Source: QHCA01 sp003244095
GTDB taxonomy: Bacteria; Actinomycetota; Actinomycetes; Mycobacteriales; QHCA01
DNA: 14,515 bases
Assembly: GCA_038329965.1 (NCBI GenBank)
Contig: JBBQNN010000094.1
Location: forward strand, 1 to 14,515
Reading direction: 5' to 3'
Part shown: positions 1-5,956 of the stretch, piece by piece
How positions within the stretch are numbered: position 1 is the first letter of the stretch
Layout of the letters: each line of letters starts with the position of its first letter
The notes under the pieces: generated by a model
Told to the model about the DNA's origin: nothing
The model's database searches: none
The model's input: only the letters and a program-made list of their open reading frames with translations
Position numbers and translations under genes: made by a program

Positions 1-111
1 GAGGACCGCTACAACCGGCGCCGCCGGCACTCCTCGATCGGACAAATCAGCCCCGTGGCCTTCGAGATGCAACACTGCAACCAGACCGCGGCAAATCAAG
101 AAGCCGCATAA
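1..111 (+). pseudogene. IS3-family transposase (OrfB), C-terminal end only
   Basis: The frame opening at base 1 reads a 36-residue tail ending in TAA at 109-111. It contains YNRRRRHSSIG followed by SPVAFE, the typical C-terminal signature of the IS3-family OrfB integrase domain (rve, DDE type), which lies just after the catalytic glutamate. The protein enters from outside the window, so whether the upstream part is intact cannot be judged. The family catalyses copy-out/paste-in transposition. A GC-rich terminus-like sequence follows the stop directly, as expected for the right end of an IS3 element. The family call is firm from the motif; the subgroup is not resolved. Confidence 0.85.
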
Positions 112-145
112 CCCCGTGTCCACCGTCCGGGGACAGGGCCAGTCC
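112..145. repeat. Probable right terminal inverted repeat of the IS3 element
   Basis: Directly after the transposase stop comes a GC-rich stretch containing GTCCACCGTCC and GGGGACAGGG. This looks like actinobacterial IS3-family ends, where the terminal repeat lies only a few bases beyond the orfB stop. The partner left end is outside the window, so neither the exact boundary nor a target duplication can be confirmed. The call rests on position and resemblance. Confidence 0.45.
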
Positions 146-408
146 GTCGAAGCGGGGGAACTTCAGCCGCGTGGCTTCCTATGAACACCGCGCCGCACGC
201 GCCGCTTCGCTGCCTTGCCCCACTCCGCGGCAGATGCGGGCCCTGGCCGATCACGCGACGCTGCATAATGTGCAACGCCGCACCGGGCCACGGACCCCGA
301 TCCAGTTGCGCGCCGCGTGATCCTGGCGTCCGTTCGAGCCGACAATGCCAACCTGGTCGACCGCTGTCGTGATGGCTGCCCGCATGGGATCCTCCAGCGC
401 TACGAGCG
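146..408. other. Non-coding or relic stretch between the IS3 end and tetR
   Basis: I find no recognisable gene here. On the minus strand a 44-codon frame (ATG at 383-385, stop at 251-253) begins MRAAITTAVDQVGIVGSNG, which has plausible composition but no family I recognise, and it stops early. On the plus strand a frame stopping in the TGA near 319 contains MRALADHATLHNVQRRTG, also unrecognised. Either could be gene debris left by the IS3 insertion. Overlapping frames on both strands are common in DNA this GC-rich, so I do not call a gene. Confidence 0.4.
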
Positions 409-1002
409 TCAGGCGAGCGGCCGGTCTGCGGATGGCGCGAGGAGGCGCTGAAGTTCGCTGCGTCTGGTGTGGTCAGGTCGAGGCGCGACGTTCTGCTGGA
501 CCACCGCGCCAAGCAGCCAGGACAGTGTTGCGTCGGCTGCGGCATCGGCATCTGGGTGCTGCGCGTCGAGCAGCACCGCGCGAAGGAATGATCGGATGCG
601 GCTGAGGTCGTCTGCGATCGAACCGGTGGCGCCGCGGCGGCTGAGGTCGATCCAGTACTCGAACCACAGCAGCGCCGCGTGCGGCTTGTCTCTGAATGTT
701 GTCAGGTAGGTGTCGATGACGCGCCATGGTCGCTCAGTCGGGTTGGGTTCGGCGTCGGCCGCGTGCCGCAGTGTGCCCAGGACGGCGTCGAGGTGGGCGC
801 TCATCGCTTGGTCGACGATCTCGTCGACGTCGCGGAAGTAGTAATGCACCGAGCTCTTGGTCAGCGGGCTGGCGTCGGCAACCGCGCGTGCGGTGCACGC
901 GGCGAGCCCCTCGCGGGCCAGAACCTCGCGGGCGGCCGCGATGATCAGCTCGCGCTTCTCCCGCTGGTTGGGTGTTGCAGCGTCCAACTCGATCCGTGCC
1001 AC
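409..1002 (-). CDS. TetR-family transcriptional regulator
   Basis: This 197-residue protein has the usual length of TetR repressors. Residues about 15-65 form the N-terminal helix-turn-helix domain: REKRELIIAAAREVLAREG, then the recognition-helix region ending in KSSVHYYFRDVDEIV, where the Tyr-Tyr-Phe pattern is the family hallmark. The rest is a helical ligand-binding and dimerisation domain whose ligand cannot be guessed. Translation starts at GTG (1000-1002) with no strong Shine-Dalgarno sequence. The gene is divergent from the SnoaL-like gene at 1049, and a 33-bp palindrome fills the intervening space, so it most likely represses itself and that neighbour. The class call is secure; the effector is unknown. 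Confidence 0.93.
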   Translation of the reverse strand: MARIELDAATPNQREKRELIIAAAREVLAREGLAACTARAVADASPLTKSSVHYYFRDVDEIVDQAMSAHLDAVLGTLRHAADAEPNPTERPWRVIDTYLTTFRDKPHAALLWFEYWIDLSRRGATGSIADDLSRIRSFLRAVLLDAQHPDADAAADATLSWLLGAVVQQNVAPRPDHTRRSELQRLLAPSADRPLA

Positions 1003-1023
1003 CAGCTCAAGCTAGCCGATTCG

Positions 1024-1056
1024 GGACGCATGACCTAATATTTAGGGCATGTGTCC
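1024..1056. promoter_or_regulatory. Palindromic TetR operator over the SnoaL start codon
   Basis: The arms 1024-1038 and 1042-1056 are inverted copies matching at 13 of 15 positions around a central TAT, for example CATGACCTAA facing TTAGGGCATG. The site lies 21 bp from the tetR start and includes the ATG of the divergent gene (1049-1051). The AT-rich centre TAATAT resembles a -10 element, so a bound dimer would block the promoter and possibly translation start. TetR proteins usually bind such palindromes next to their own genes. Binding by this TetR is inferred from position. Confidence 0.75.
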
Positions 1057-1442
1057 TAACGATGCTCCCAGTCAGATCGACGCCAACAAGAACCTCGTGC
1101 GGCGCATGATCGACGAGGTCTGGAACGCAGGACAGCCCGACCGGCTGCCCGATTTCTGGGACGAGTCAACGCGTGAAGAAACCGAACAGCTGCACCAATT
1201 CCTCACCGACGCCTTCCCCGATATCCAGATCGCGGTCGAGGACCTGGTCGCCGAAGCCGATCGAGTCGCCATGCGACTAACATTCCGCGGCACCCACCAG
1301 GGATCGTTTCGAGGCATCCCGCCCACCGGCCGACAAAGTCAAATTCGAGGCGATCCGCATCTACCGCATCGACGGCGGCAAGGTTGTCCAGACCTGGGCC
1401 ACCGTCGACATATTCGGACTCATCAACCAGCTCAAACCCTGA
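1049..1442 (+). pseudogene. SnoaL-like (polyketide cyclase/NTF2-fold) protein, frameshifted
   Basis: The protein starts MCPNDAPSQIDANKNLVRRM and follows the SnoaL pattern: a first helix ending in VWNAGQPDRLPDFW, then AFPDIQIAVEDLVAEADRVA, then RGTHQGSFRGIPPTG. After the last motif (near 1330) the frame is lost. The expected continuation, DKVKFEAIRIYRIDGGKV then DIFGLINQLKP with TGA at 1440-1442, lies one base further on. One extra C in GGCC at 1328-1331 explains the shift. Restored length is about 130 residues, normal for the family. SnoaL-like proteins act as cyclases, isomerases or small-ligand binders; no substrate can be assigned. The divergent TetR and its operator suggest induction by a small molecule. 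The shift may be a real mutation or a sequence error. Confidence 0.85.
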
Positions 1443-1639
1443 CCGCGTCCAGCCAAACCGGCAGCAGCCTGCACCATATGACACTCACCGAGGCTCGCTG
1501 CGCCGTTCCGGTCAGGTTCCCGTTGCGAGCAGCGCCACGGCGGGCCGGGCCGCCGTTCGGTTCCGATCAGGCCCAGGCAACAGCCTCGATCGGCCTGGTG
1601 GTTGCTCAGGGCCACGCGGAGCTGCCCGGGGGCCCCGCA

Positions 1640-2017
1640 ATGGGTAGTTTGGTGCGCATGACTGGCTCTACATCGTCGCCATCACGAGAGCAGTTGCTTG
1701 ACGTTGAGCTCGAGGGCCTCGCCCAGGTGGACCGCGTAGTGGTCGTGCGGGTCGAGCTCGCGCCAGGTGAAATCGTCGCGCGCCACCGACATCCATGCCC
1801 GGTTGTCGGCTGGGTGCTGGATGGTGCGATTTGTCTCGGGGTTGCCGATGCGCCCAAGCGGGTCGTACACGCCGGAGAAGCCTTCCATGAGCCAGCGAAC
1901 ACCGTGATTGCGCCCGTGGACAACGCATCCGATTCGGGATCTGCCTCCTTCGTGGCGTGTTACCTGCTTCCCCCGGGCGAGGACCGAGTGATCGAGATGC
2001 TCGACGATTCGTCGTAA
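1640..2017 (+). CDS. Small cupin-domain protein
   Basis: This is a protein of about 125 residues with a single cupin barrel. The first cupin motif is GEIVARHRHPCPVVGWVLDG, with the metal-type histidines in HRH; the second half reads HAGEAFHEPANTVIAPVDN. Single-domain cupins of this length bind a metal or small ligand and may be enzymes or sensors. No substrate is evident. Possible starts are ATG 1640 (GGGGG about 8 bases upstream) and ATG 1658, which begins MTGSTSSPSREQLLDVELEG; neither has a classic ribosome binding site. The 197-bp gap from the SnoaL gene contains a GC hairpin (1538-1555) but no T run. Because of the SnoaL frameshift, the reading frame happens to stay open from 1049 to here. 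Confidence 0.82.
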   Translation: MGSLVRMTGSTSSPSREQLLDVELEGLAQVDRVVVVRVELAPGEIVARHRHPCPVVGWVLDGAICLGVADAPKRVVHAGEAFHEPANTVIAPVDNASDSGSASFVACYLLPPGEDRVIEMLDDSS

Positions 2018-2050
2018 CAGGATCCTCTTACGGCAAGATCTGGCGTGTGC

Positions 2051-2812
2051 TCACGCGGCAGCCACGCCGGTAGCCAAGATCCGTTGCATCACGTCGAAGG
2101 TCGAGAGCACTCGAGTGGCTTCGCGTTGCATGGACACGAGCGCCCGGTCGTCACCCGGGTCCTCAGCGAGCGCCGCCTCCCAGAGCGTCCGTTCGGCGGC
2201 ACGCCACTCTGGCATCGATGAGACCCGCACCTGGGTGAAACCCGCGCTGGTCAGGTCCTGGTACAAGTCCATGCGACGCAACCGCGGCGGAATGCGGTCG
2301 TCGGTGCGATCCAGGGGCTCCCAGCAGCTCAACACGGCTCGCCCGCCGGGCCGCAGCACCCGGCGACACTCCCGCGTCGCAGCGTTGGGCGGCTCGGCGA
2401 ATTGCACGGCGTCGATGCACATCACCGCGTCCACCGACGCGGCGGCCAAGCCGGTGTCGGCCAGATCACCGGGACGGAACTCCGCTCGGCCGCCTAGCCC
2501 GAAGCTTGCCGCGAGCTCGCGAGCCCGTGCGAGCGCGACGGTGGAGAAGTCCACGCCGATCAGCTGCGCACCAGTCCGACGGGCTACCTCAAGTCCGTAG
2601 CCGCCACGACCGCAGGCCAGGTCGAGGAGCACACTCCCGGCGCCCAAGCCAAGCTGGTCCATGATCGTGGAGATTCCTGCCCACGGCAGCAGGCTGGAGG
2701 ACTCCAGCTCCGGCGGCAGATTCAAGTGTTGTCTATGGAGTTCGGCGTGCCGCACAGACGTCTGCATGTTCGCGTACCACTCATCAAAACCCGTCGCGCT
2801 TGGCTCAGTCAC
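2051..2812 (-). CDS. Class I SAM-dependent methyltransferase
   Basis: This 253-residue protein starts at GTG (2810-2812). Motif I is VLLDLACGRGGYG (about residues 61-73), the acidic ribose-binding residue is in IGVDFS (about 86-91), the motif II region is GDLADTGL (about 115-122), motif III/IV is VDAVMCIDAVQF (about 128-138) and a post-motif strand reads LRPGGRAVLSCWEP. These define a Rossmann-fold methyltransferase of the ubiE-like/Methyltransf_11 type, acting on small molecules. The N-terminal part before residue 55 and the C-terminal helices probably form the acceptor site; the substrate is unknown. The gene stands alone, converging on the cupin gene. The 243 bp upstream (2813-3055) hold no gene I recognise. 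Confidence 0.9.
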   Translation of the reverse strand: MTEPSATGFDEWYANMQTSVRHAELHRQHLNLPPELESSSLLPWAGISTIMDQLGLGAGSVLLDLACGRGGYGLEVARRTGAQLIGVDFSTVALARARELAASFGLGGRAEFRPGDLADTGLAAASVDAVMCIDAVQFAEPPNAATRECRRVLRPGGRAVLSCWEPLDRTDDRIPPRLRRMDLYQDLTSAGFTQVRVSSMPEWRAAERTLWEAALAEDPGDDRALVSMQREATRVLSTFDVMQRILATGVAAA

Positions 2813-3055
2813 CCGTCGATGGTGTCATCGCTGCGCCACCCCTCCGCGCGTACACGGCGCCCAGAGCCTGATCAGCTTCTCGCAAGCGAAACGGTCTTGT
2901 GTTGCGACGGCAATCCGAGCGCGCGCCAGTTTGGACCGTGCTGACCGAGGTCGTCGCACAAGCGGATCCTTGACCGGCGATGGGATGACTACGCTGACGC
3001 ATGAATGACTGAACTGCAGACAGGTGTCCTCCGTTCCTGATCGCTGGCGAGTGCC

Positions 3056-3625
3056 TCACGCGCGGCAGTGACCCAATGCGTTCGCCAACCGCTCTGTAGG
3101 CCCGGCTTTGTCCGCCGGGGATTGGGACGGGGCATACATCCTGGTGCGAGTGGCCTGGGGTATTACGTGATCGACGTAGGTGAGGACGGCGTCGGCAAGT
3201 CCAGCAGGCGCTTCGGTCGGCTGGCCGGTGGCTACCGCAAGATCCCAGCCGTGAACGAGTGTCTCGATGGTGAAACCCCGCACCGCATCCAGAGCCGAGC
3301 ACTGACCCCACGGTGCTACGACGAGCTCGCCGGGTTCGAGCCCCGACCACCCGGCGCGGACCTGCGCAGCGACCTCGCCGAAGCGCTGGGCGAGCATCGC
3401 ATCGGGAACGTCGATGATCACGTGTGGGATCTCGCGAGTCGCCCGTCGCTCAGCGGTGCCGATGGACCGCTTGGCTGTTCCGAGCAGATGACCCGAGAGA
3501 CTTCGCACATCGAAGCCCGGGCACGGCGTCGGCTTGGAAAGGAAGCTTTCCGGGACGGTCGACATCAGGTCACTCACCCAGGTCATCGCATCCGAATACA
3601 CGTCGAGGGTGTCGCTGAATCTCAC
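3056..3625 (-). CDS. TIGR03086-family metal-binding protein
   Basis: This 189-residue protein belongs to the DinB/mycothiol-dependent maleylpyruvate isomerase N-terminal superfamily. Family motifs are PTPCPGFDVRSLSGHLLG (about residues 33-50) and FTIETLVHGWDLAVATGQP (about 118-136). His46, Glu121 and His125 are in the right places for the His-Glu-His metal site of the fold. The family is abundant in actinobacteria and is linked to mycothiol chemistry, but most members have no demonstrated reaction. Translation starts at GTG (3623-3625) with no good ribosome binding site of its own. A 9-codon frame with a strong Shine-Dalgarno sequence ends immediately before this GTG, which suggests coupled translation. 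Confidence 0.88.
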   Translation of the reverse strand: MRFSDTLDVYSDAMTWVSDLMSTVPESFLSKPTPCPGFDVRSLSGHLLGTAKRSIGTAERRATREIPHVIIDVPDAMLAQRFGEVAAQVRAGWSGLEPGELVVAPWGQCSALDAVRGFTIETLVHGWDLAVATGQPTEAPAGLADAVLTYVDHVIPQATRTRMYAPSQSPADKAGPTERLANALGHCRA

Positions 3626-3655
3626 TCAACGGATCATGGCACCAGCGTCCGACAT
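3626..3655 (-). CDS. Possible 9-residue leader peptide upstream of the TIGR03086 gene
   Basis: On the minus strand, AGAAGGA (3661-3667) lies 5 bases before an ATG (3653-3655) that reads MSDAGAMIR and stops at TGA (3626-3628). The next codon is the GTG start of the TIGR03086 gene in the same frame. This arrangement would let ribosomes terminate and restart, supplying the initiation signal the downstream gene lacks. The peptide is too short for recognition, and the site lies close to an IS insertion, so it may be a by-product of rearrangement. Confidence 0.35.
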   Translation of the reverse strand: MSDAGAMIR

Positions 3656-3682
3656 GGCGATCCTTCTGCGGGCGGCGCGACG

Positions 3683-3687
3683 TTTAG
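3683..3687. repeat. Left target-site duplication of the IS1380 element (TTTAG)
   Basis: TTTAG lies just outside the left terminal repeat, and CTTAG lies at 5358-5362 just outside the right one. Four of five bases are shared. IS1380-family elements generate short target duplications of 4-5 bp, so the pair most likely marks one insertion event rather than a rearrangement between two copies. Confidence 0.6.
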
Positions 3688-3836
3688 CCTGAATGCGTGG
3701 ACGAGGGTTCTGTTTGATCTTCATTCTGCGCGCGGTGAACGGTGGCGTGCAGGAACTGCTCGTGGGGATGGCTCATCGGCTGGGCGCTCCAGCTTTTCCA
3801 CTGATGATCCGGTCGGGGCCCGCGGGCTGGGATGGG

Positions 3837-5238
3837 TTAGGCGGGTGCGGGCGGCCCGTTCGTCGCGGTGAAGACCTGCTCCCAAAGCCGAGTCCAGGTG
3901 GTGGCCCAGGGCCAGTGCTGGGGTAGGTGCAGGAAGGGGCGTCGTTGCGGTCGGGCCAGGCGGGCTGGGACGTTGATGATCTGCCGGCGTAGCGTCGCGC
4001 CGCGGGCGACCGCGTGGGCGGGGCAGGCTAGGGTGCCGGCGGCGCGGAGCAGGTTGTGGCTGATCGCGGCGCAGATCGCCCAGGCCGAATTGGCCGAGAA
4101 CGACCCTGAGGGCAGGTGAGCCAACGGCCCGTCGATCAGGTCGGAGAAGACCGTCTCGACGATGGCGTGCTGACGGTGGGTGATGTCCGCGTCGGTGGTC
4201 GGTTCGGTGCTGTTGGTGAAGAACGGATGGTGGCGCCAGGCCGGGAACAGCTCGGCGAGCTTGGTCTGGTCCCGGACCCGACGCACGCTCAGCCGGGCCG
4301 TCACGGCGTGGCGGGTGCCGGCGAACGCGGTGTAGGCGACCTCGGCAACCTCGGCGTCGGAGATCAGCTGTCCGGTGTCCGGATCAACGACCGCGCCGGG
4401 GTAGTGCACCGGGGTCCAGTTGTCCTCGCTGATCGTGTTGATCGCCCGGCGCACCGCCGGGTACTTGGCCAGGACCAGCGAGAACTCGGCCTTCTCACCC
4501 AGCACGGCGCTGATACCGGCTGGCTGCCGTAGGCGGAGTCGCCGCGGACCAGCACCTTCCCGGTCGCGCCGGCGGCCCGGGCGGTGCGGATCGCCTGGGT
4601 GACCATGCTGGCCGCGCCCTTGCCCGAGCCGGCCCGGCCGCCCGCAACAGGATCCCCGTGATCATCGGGGCGGCTGTTGGCGTGCTGATCGTGGTCGCCA
4701 ACGGTGACAGCCCGCGGCGCAGTACCTGCTTGCCGGCGATCTTGGTGTGCCCGAAGCTGGCGCCTTGCTTGGCGTGGCCGTAGACCGGGCGCAGCAGCGA
4801 GTCGATGTCCACGACCGCCTGCTCACCGATCCCGGGCAGACAGCCGGTCCGCTGAACCAGGCCGATCAGGTGCGCCCGGGCCACCGACGCCAACTGCTGG
4901 GTGTGACCGTAGGTGAACTCCCGCAGCAACTGCCCGACGGTCACGCTGGCATATACCCCGCCGAACATCTCAGCCAGCCCGCCGGCCCGGATCACCTCGA
5001 CGTCAGCGATGCTGTCGGCGTCGGCGCACATCCCGGCGATCAACGCGGTCAGCTTCCCGGCCGGGTTCACCCCCGCCGAACGGACCTTCGTCGACACAAG
5101 CCTGACCTTGTCCTCGATCAGCCCCGCCAGCCCTGCCTGCTCCGCCAACGCCAACACCGGAGCCAGTCCCGCGCACGACACCAAGTTCGGATCGTCGAAC
5201 ACTGCGGTCGCCCGCGACCACTCATGAGATAGTTGCAC
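3837..5238 (-). pseudogene. IS1380-family DDE transposase with two frameshifts
   Basis: Three successive frames give one family-length product of about 467 residues. The first segment (GTG at 5236-5238) reads from MQLSHEWSRATAVFDDPNL through VVDIDSLLRPVYGHAKQGAS to TPTAAPMITGILLRA. The second reads GSGKGAASMVTQAIRTARAA and LVRGDSAYGSQPV. The third reads ISAVLGEKAEFSLVLAKY, then HHPFFTNS, HRQHAIVETVFSDL and a C-terminus ending GPPAPA. The catalytic aspartates are in VDIDS and RGDSAYG, and the glutamate is in the IVETVFSDL region. Each join needs one restored base, near 4639 and near 4515, so both lesions are single-base losses and do not compensate each other. As written no complete transposase is made. 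Real decay or consensus error are both possible. Confidence 0.88.
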
Positions 5239-5239
5239 C

Positions 5240-5311
5240 GAAAGTGCCTCTCTGGACTTGGTAGATCAGGACCTCAACAACCCCGATTCTCCTTGCCAGA
5301 CAGGCACTTTC
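5240..5311 (-). promoter_or_regulatory. Hairpin that can mask the transposase ribosome binding site
   Basis: In the transposase-strand transcript, GAAAGTGCCTGTCTGG (5311 to 5296) can pair with CCAGAGAGGCACTTTC (5255 to 5240) at 15 of 16 positions across a 40-base loop. The 3' arm contains AGAGAGG, the only good Shine-Dalgarno sequence for the GTG at 5236-5238 (8 bases downstream). Several IS elements use such structures to stop read-through transcripts from outside making transposase, while transcripts starting inside the hairpin escape. The pairing is visible in the sequence; the function is inferred. Confidence 0.6.
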
Positions 5312-5327
5312 CTACTTCACACGCCGA

Positions 5328-5870
5328 TCAACACGACCCTTTGCCCACGGATTCAGGCTTAGCCCGCTGCGACGTGGCTGAGACCGCGGTGATCTCCGCG
5401 CCCGAGGCGGCAGCCAACTCGACAATGTAGTGCCCCACCCCACCGGACGCGGCCGTGAGTAGCACCTTGCGGCCGATCAGGTCACCGCACGCGCGCAGCA
5501 CCCGCAGTGCGGTCAGCCCGGCCAGCGGCAGCGCCGCCGCTACCTCGATCGGCACCTGAGCTGGCAGCCCGACGATCCGGTCGGTGTCCACTGCCGCCAG
5601 TTGCGCCCAGCCCAGAGCCGGCGGATGCGCGACAACCCGCGTGCCGAGCGTCGGGCCGGAACCATCCCCCGCTGCCTGTACCACAATCCCGGCGATGTCC
5701 TTGCCGGGCCGCCAGCCCGGCTCGGCCTTCTTCAACAGAAACATCTCGCCCCGGTTGGGTGAGAAGTACTCGACCTTGATCACCGCCTGATGCAGGTCGG
5801 GGGTCGGCTCGGCAACCTCGCCGAGAGCCACCAGATCGGCCGGGTTGCCTGTGGCAAGCAGCGCCTTCAC
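5328..5870 (-). pseudogene. Quinone-oxidoreductase-like MDR protein, truncated by the IS1380 element
   Basis: About 170 native residues remain. With the GTG at 5868-5870 the protein begins MKALLATGNPADL, the usual start of this family; ATG 5885 would add five residues. The N-terminal GroES-like domain includes VIKVEYFSPNRGEMFLL and PGKDIAGIVVQAAGDG. The Rossmann domain starts with VLLTAASGGVGHYIVELAAA, whose GGVG binds NADPH. Zinc ligands are not evident, as in quinone oxidoreductases. After ITAVSATSQRAK the frame enters the IS terminal repeat and stops at 5328. Families of this type run to about 300 residues. The far side of the IS adds only 19 codons before a stop, so the C-terminal half is absent, not merely displaced. 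Confidence 0.87.
5358..5362. repeat. Right target-site duplication of the IS1380 element (CTTAG)
   Basis: CTTAG directly follows the right terminal repeat and nearly repeats the left flank TTTAG. It lies inside the oxidoreductase reading frame, where it forms part of the Ala-Lys codons just before the coding sequence runs into the element. Confidence 0.6.
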
Positions 5871-5956
5871 GTCAGATCGTCCCATTTTCGAATGTCATCG
5901 AAGCTACCCAACGGCCGGTGGCGGTCGGCCAACGCATCTCACAGCCAGCCTGACCT

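Larger units (their letters stand above)
3688..5357 (-). mobile_element. IS1380-family insertion sequence, about 1.67 kb, transposase broken
   Basis: The ends are inverted copies: 3688-3719 reads inward CCTGAATGCGTGG..., and the minus strand from 5357 reads CCTGAATCCGTGG..., matching at 24 of 32 positions without gaps. The 1670-bp length fits the IS1380 family. Immediate flanks are TTTAG (3683-3687) and CTTAG (5358-5362), an apparent 5-bp target duplication with one mismatch, or a 4-bp TTAG duplication if the end is displaced by one base. The only gene is the leftward transposase. The element interrupts a quinone-oxidoreductase-like gene. The two frameshifts mean this copy probably needs a transposase supplied in trans. 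Confidence 0.88.

Noticed and set aside
1049..2017. A single genuine 322-residue gene
   Set aside because: The middle third has no recognisable fold, and the SnoaL C-terminus is plainly encoded one base away in the other frame with its own stop at 1442. I therefore list two genes and treat the fusion as a frameshift effect.
2813..3055. Possible small gene or RNA upstream of the methyltransferase
   Set aside because: No frame with family similarity, no strong ribosome binding site and no stable hairpin with a T run was found.
3068..3871. A 267-residue plus-strand frame across the TIGR03086 gene
   Set aside because: It is antisense to a well-supported TIGR03086 protein and crosses the IS boundary. 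No domain is visible.
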